NCBI GenBank assembly: GCA_900538555.1
Contig: UPYI01000008.1
Span: 62,001-126,000, forward strand
Length of the DNA stretch: 64,000 nt
Origin: an uncultured Porphyromonadaceae bacterium
Lineage (GTDB): Bacteria > Bacteroidota > Bacteroidia > Bacteroidales > Barnesiellaceae
Direction: 5' to 3'
Shown: positions 61,396 through 64,000 of the stretch, one piece after another
Layout: each line of letters starts with the position of its first letter
Position numbering within the stretch: position 1 is the stretch's first letter
Notes under the pieces: model-generated
The model's input: the letters and a program-made list of their open reading frames with translations, nothing else
What the model was told of the DNA's origin: nothing
Databases searched by the model: none
Position numbers and translations under genes: made by a program

Positions 61396-61494
61396 TTCAC
61401 GGATAAATCTCCGGAGCACCGTCCCATGCAGAAACGGGACAAAGCAGACAAACGACGGGGATATACCGAAATACCTAATTTAAGAGAATTGAAC

Positions 61495-61532
61495 TGCCCC
61501 CTAAAAGTTTTGTGTCTAACTTTTGGGGGGCA
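61495..61532. repeat. Inverted repeat downstream of the pectin methylesterase gene
   Basis: tgccccctaaaagtt and aacttttggggggca are complementary except for one position, with loop ttgtgtct. No T-run follows on either side, so it is not a typical terminator, although it is in the right place for one. Confidence 0.6.
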
Positions 61533-61862
61533 TTACGTATAGACAAACTTAGATGAAAGACATCTCATAATAAGTAGATGCTTGTCAAGAAAATCACTTG
61601 AATCACTTTGCAGAGTACGCGCCGCAGATACGAGTCTCGCCACTACTGAGCCTCCTCGTCCATTCTTTCATGCTATTCTTTGGAACAGTCTTTTTTATAA
61701 CTCCAACGAGTTAGAGTTCAGCAAAAAGTCATAAATACTTATAAATGATTTTCCGCTACGCCTTACGCCCGTTACAATTTTTATTCGCTGATTATGCCGG
61801 CGAGCGATAAGCCTATTAAGATATATATCGCGCTTTATCAATCTCATCTCATTTTAAATTTA

Positions 61863-61876
61863 TGTCACATGTGACA
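61863..61876. promoter_or_regulatory. Perfect palindrome TGTCACATGTGACA, candidate operator
   Basis: Fourteen bases form an exact inverted repeat in otherwise A/T-rich DNA, about 390 bases upstream of the sensor start. The half-site TGTCA resembles binding sites of CRP/FNR-type dimers, but no regulator can be assigned. Confidence 0.35.
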
Positions 61877-62186
61877 ATTTTCTAAAACAAAGATCGGAAT
61901 AATTTTAATACGATGCAAATCACTTAACCATTCAGAGTCTTTCACCCTTCCAGAAATTCTAATAAAAAGAGTACCGGCTTATAACATCTATCCACACAAA
62001 ACCCGTCCGCAATCCGTACGATCGGCGATTGCACATATCGTTCTTTTTTATTAATATTGCATACATCATTCCATTCTATCAGTCCCAATAGAAGAACACA
62101 ACCCAATGAAACATTTTTCAAAAACGATACCACAAAACCCGCAGAAAATGTTTTGTGGCATTTTATTACATCGGCTTGCAATATTA

Positions 62187-62220
62187 TTGCATCTGCAAGA
62201 CGGAACAAAACATATATTTG
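62187..62220 (+). promoter_or_regulatory. Promoter of the propeller sensor gene
   Basis: TATATTTG at 62213-62220 matches TAnnTTTG; TTG at 62187-62189 lies 23 bases upstream, at the long end of the usual spacing. The start codon is 45 bases downstream. Confidence 0.5.
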
Positions 62221-62265
62221 CTTACCGAAATAAAAACATGCACTTGCTCAGTTAAACTATAAACC

Positions 62266-64000
62266 GTGAAAAAACAATTCATCATATTTTTGGCTATCGT
62301 CGGCTTCACTCAACTTGCCGGTGCATCCCTGTACCGCAGCTACCAGACCGAAGACGGACTTTCACACAACAGCGTATGGGCAGCCATGCAAGACAGCCGC
62401 GGCTTCATGTGGTTCGGCACGAACGACGGGCTGAACCGCTTCGACGGGTTGAATTTCAAAGTGTACCGGCGCATCGACAACGACAGCCTCAGCTTAGGCA
62501 ATAATTTCATACACTGCCTGCTCGAATCGCCCGGCGGCGACATTCTCGTAGGAACGAAAGAAGGGCTATACAGCTACCGGTCCGACAGCGACAATTTCCG
62601 GCATATCCCCCTCGACGGTCACCGGTTCGGCGATGACCGCAACAGTATCCACTGCCTGTTGCTCGACAAATCGGGACATCTGTGGGTAGGCTGTTACGGG
62701 CAGGGCATCTACTGCCTCGATTCCGACCTGAAAGTAATCAAGCACTTCGGCGACAAGAATATGCCGTCGCGCTTCGTCACCGCCATGGCTCTCGATATAT
62801 CGGGCGCGATATGGGTGGGAACGGACAACGCCGGACTTTTCCATCTCGATCCCGTCACCGGGAAAACGACCGAAACACCCATATCGAAAGCCAACATACA
62901 GACGATGTACCGCCAAAGCAACAATACGCTCTGGTTGGGAACTTCGACCGACGGTCTTTTCCATTTCGACCCGCTCTCCTATACCGTAAAACATATCACG
63001 CATGTCACGGCGACCTCCATCCCCGTACACGATATCAAGGCACTGACCCCTTACAGTGCAAACGAACTGATACTCGGATCGAAAGACGGGCTGCTGAAAC
63101 TCGATTGCAGCACACACCGGCTGCAAATGTTCGACGACGGTTCTTCTTTCGACAATCTACCCGATAAAAGTATCTTCGCGATCACTCGCGACAACGAAGG
63201 TGGTCTGTGGCTCGGAACTTATTTCTACGGCGTATGCTACCGTTCGCCGCGAGTCAATGCCTTTTCATTCTATCAATCGAGACAAAACGACGAGAGACGC
63301 GCAAAATCGAACAACATCGTCAAGCGCATCGTCGAAACGCCCGACGGCAATATCGTGTTCACGTCGAACAGCAGCGGTATCAGCACGTTCAACCCCGCGA
63401 CGCGTCATATCACGGTATTCCCGGTAACGGGGTTGTCCGACAACGTACAAGGAATCATGGCAAACGGCGACGAGCTGTGGATCAGTGATTACGATCGCGG
63501 CATAGTCGTTACCTCCTACCCTTCCGGCAAAACAATCGCCACCTATACCACCGCCGACAGCCTGCCGTCGAATGTGGTGAACACCATGTACCGTACTTCG
63601 CGCGGACATATCTACGCGGGCACTTCGCGCGGAGCGGCATTCTTAGACGGCAAGACATTCCGGCATATACCCGCCTTGCAGTCGGCATCGGTCATGACGA
63701 TACTCGAAGACTACAAGGGCAACCTTTGGTTCGCCACACACTTCCACGGGCTTTTCAGGATGACTCCCGACGGCACTTTCACGAACTACGTGAACTGTAC
63801 CGGCGACAGCACCACCCTCCCCGGCAACAATATAAACAACATCTTCCTCGATTCGCGCGGAATGCTCTGGACCGGAACGGAAGGCGAAGGGCTCGCCCTG
63901 TTCAACCCGACTACCGGGAAAGTAGAACGCCGGCTTACCGAAGCCAACGGCGGTCTGCCGTCGAATATAATATACTCCGCCCAAGAGGACATGACGGGGA
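62266..64000 (+). CDS. Sensor of hybrid two-component type, N-terminal part (runs off window)
   Basis: An open frame begins with GTG at 62266 (KKQFIIFLAIVGFTQLAGA, a signal peptide) and stays open to the right edge, giving at least 578 residues. SYQTEDGLSHNSVWAAMQDSRGFMWFGTNDGLNRFDG is the hallmark start of Bacteroidota hybrid two-component sensors. Repeated Reg_prop blades follow, for example DKSGHLWVGCYGQGI, DISGAIWVGTDNAGLF, DNEGGLWLGTYFYGV and DYKGNLWFATHFHGL. The membrane, kinase and DNA-binding parts would lie beyond the window, so whether it is a full hybrid system or a kinase-less form like the protein at 51537 is not visible. Target genes probably lie nearby. Confidence 0.88.
   Translation, partial: MKKQFIIFLAIVGFTQLAGASLYRSYQTEDGLSHNSVWAAMQDSRGFMWFGTNDGLNRFDGLNFKVYRRIDNDSLSLGNNFIHCLLESPGGDILVGTKEGLYSYRSDSDNFRHIPLDGHRFGDDRNSIHCLLLDKSGHLWVGCYGQGIYCLDSDLKVIKHFGDKNMPSRFVTAMALDISGAIWVGTDNAGLFHLDPVTGKTTETPISKANIQTMYRQSNNTLWLGTSTDGLFHFDPLSYTVKHITHVTATSIPVHDIKALTPYSANELILGSKDGLLKLDCSTHRLQMFDDGSSFDNLPDKSIFAITRDNEGGLWLGTYFYGVCYRSPRVNAFSFYQSRQNDERRAKSNNIVKRIVETPDGNIVFTSNSSGISTFNPATRHITVFPVTGLSDNVQGIMANGDELWISDYDRGIVVTSYPSGKTIATYTTADSLPSNVVNTMYRTSRGHIYAGTSRGAAFLDGKTFRHIPALQSASVMTILEDYKGNLWFATHFHGLFRMTPDGTFTNYVNCTGDSTTLPGNNINNIFLDSRGMLWTGTEGEGLALFNPTTGKVERRLTEANGGLPSNIIYSAQEDMTG

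Larger units (their letters stand above)
61396..62265. other. 870-base intergenic region before the sensor gene
   Basis: No good reading frame is visible. The left part contains an inverted repeat (61495-61532). The middle has A/T-rich sequence with no recognisable gene or complete insertion element. The right part has a 14-bp perfect palindrome (61863-61876) and a -7 element (62213-62220). Confidence 0.5.

Noticed and set aside
61396..62265. Complete insertion sequence in the long spacer
   Set aside because: No transposase frame of any length and no terminal repeats bounding the region; only one internal inverted repeat.

Overview
The window is chromosomal DNA from a member of the Bacteroidota, most likely order Bacteroidales. 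The evidence is the TAnnTTTG-type promoter elements, the many secreted proteins ending in a Bacteroidales-type C-terminal sorting-like domain, the BspA-like leucine-rich repeat protein, families GH92, GH95 and GH130, two large beta-propeller sensors of the hybrid two-component class, and DUF4254/DUF4476 proteins. Base composition looks roughly balanced (estimated by eye). I cannot name the genus; the style of the C-terminal domains would fit a Barnesiellaceae or Muribaculaceae relative.

Layout. 1-269 is the end of a winged-helix protein. 335-4747 (minus) is a tight polysaccharide operon: flippase plus three glycosyltransferases, each joined by a 4-bp ATGA overlap. 5029-10157 (minus) holds metG, then an alkaline phosphatase paired with a GH3-type adenylating enzyme. 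10411-11103 is a small outer-membrane protein. 11311-13825 (minus) is the lipid cluster acpP-fabF-rnc, with a 90-bp tandem duplication between fabF and rnc. pdxB (minus) diverges from the operon DUF4254-GT9-ruvB-flippase (15428-19705). Then come a candidate small RNA and tRNA-Tyr/tRNA-Gly. 20428-22326 (minus) carries a DUF4476 protein, ribH and a membrane-anchored TPR protein. A structured RNA candidate precedes a BspA-like LRR protein (22886-24649). 24892-28349 is recF-DUF721-thioesterase-sugar phosphate isomerase-PfkB kinase. 28555-32092 holds a phosphatase-fold lipoprotein lacking the catalytic arginine, and a secreted caspase-like protein; a DEAD-box RNA helicase follows.

34665-46151 is a glycan-foraging region. 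A GH92 alpha-mannosidase lipoprotein diverges from two EEP-superfamily enzymes, two discoidin proteins and a GH130-discoidin fusion, the last three sharing the same duplicated discoidin pair and C-terminal domain. TspO, aspA, an unrecognised secreted protein and a CAT-anticodon tRNA follow. 51537-61395 is a second glycan locus: a membrane regulator with propeller, Y_Y_Y and AraC domains but no kinase, divergent from a GH95 enzyme and a beta-helix/pectin methylesterase fusion. It suggests pectin side-chain degradation without SusC/SusD in view. The window ends inside another propeller sensor (62266 onward).

The points most worth a second look are the discoidin/EEP/GH130 locus, the one-component propeller-AraC regulator with a 21-bp direct repeat beside its likely target promoter, the two unassigned RNA candidates, and the phosphatase-fold/caspase pair.
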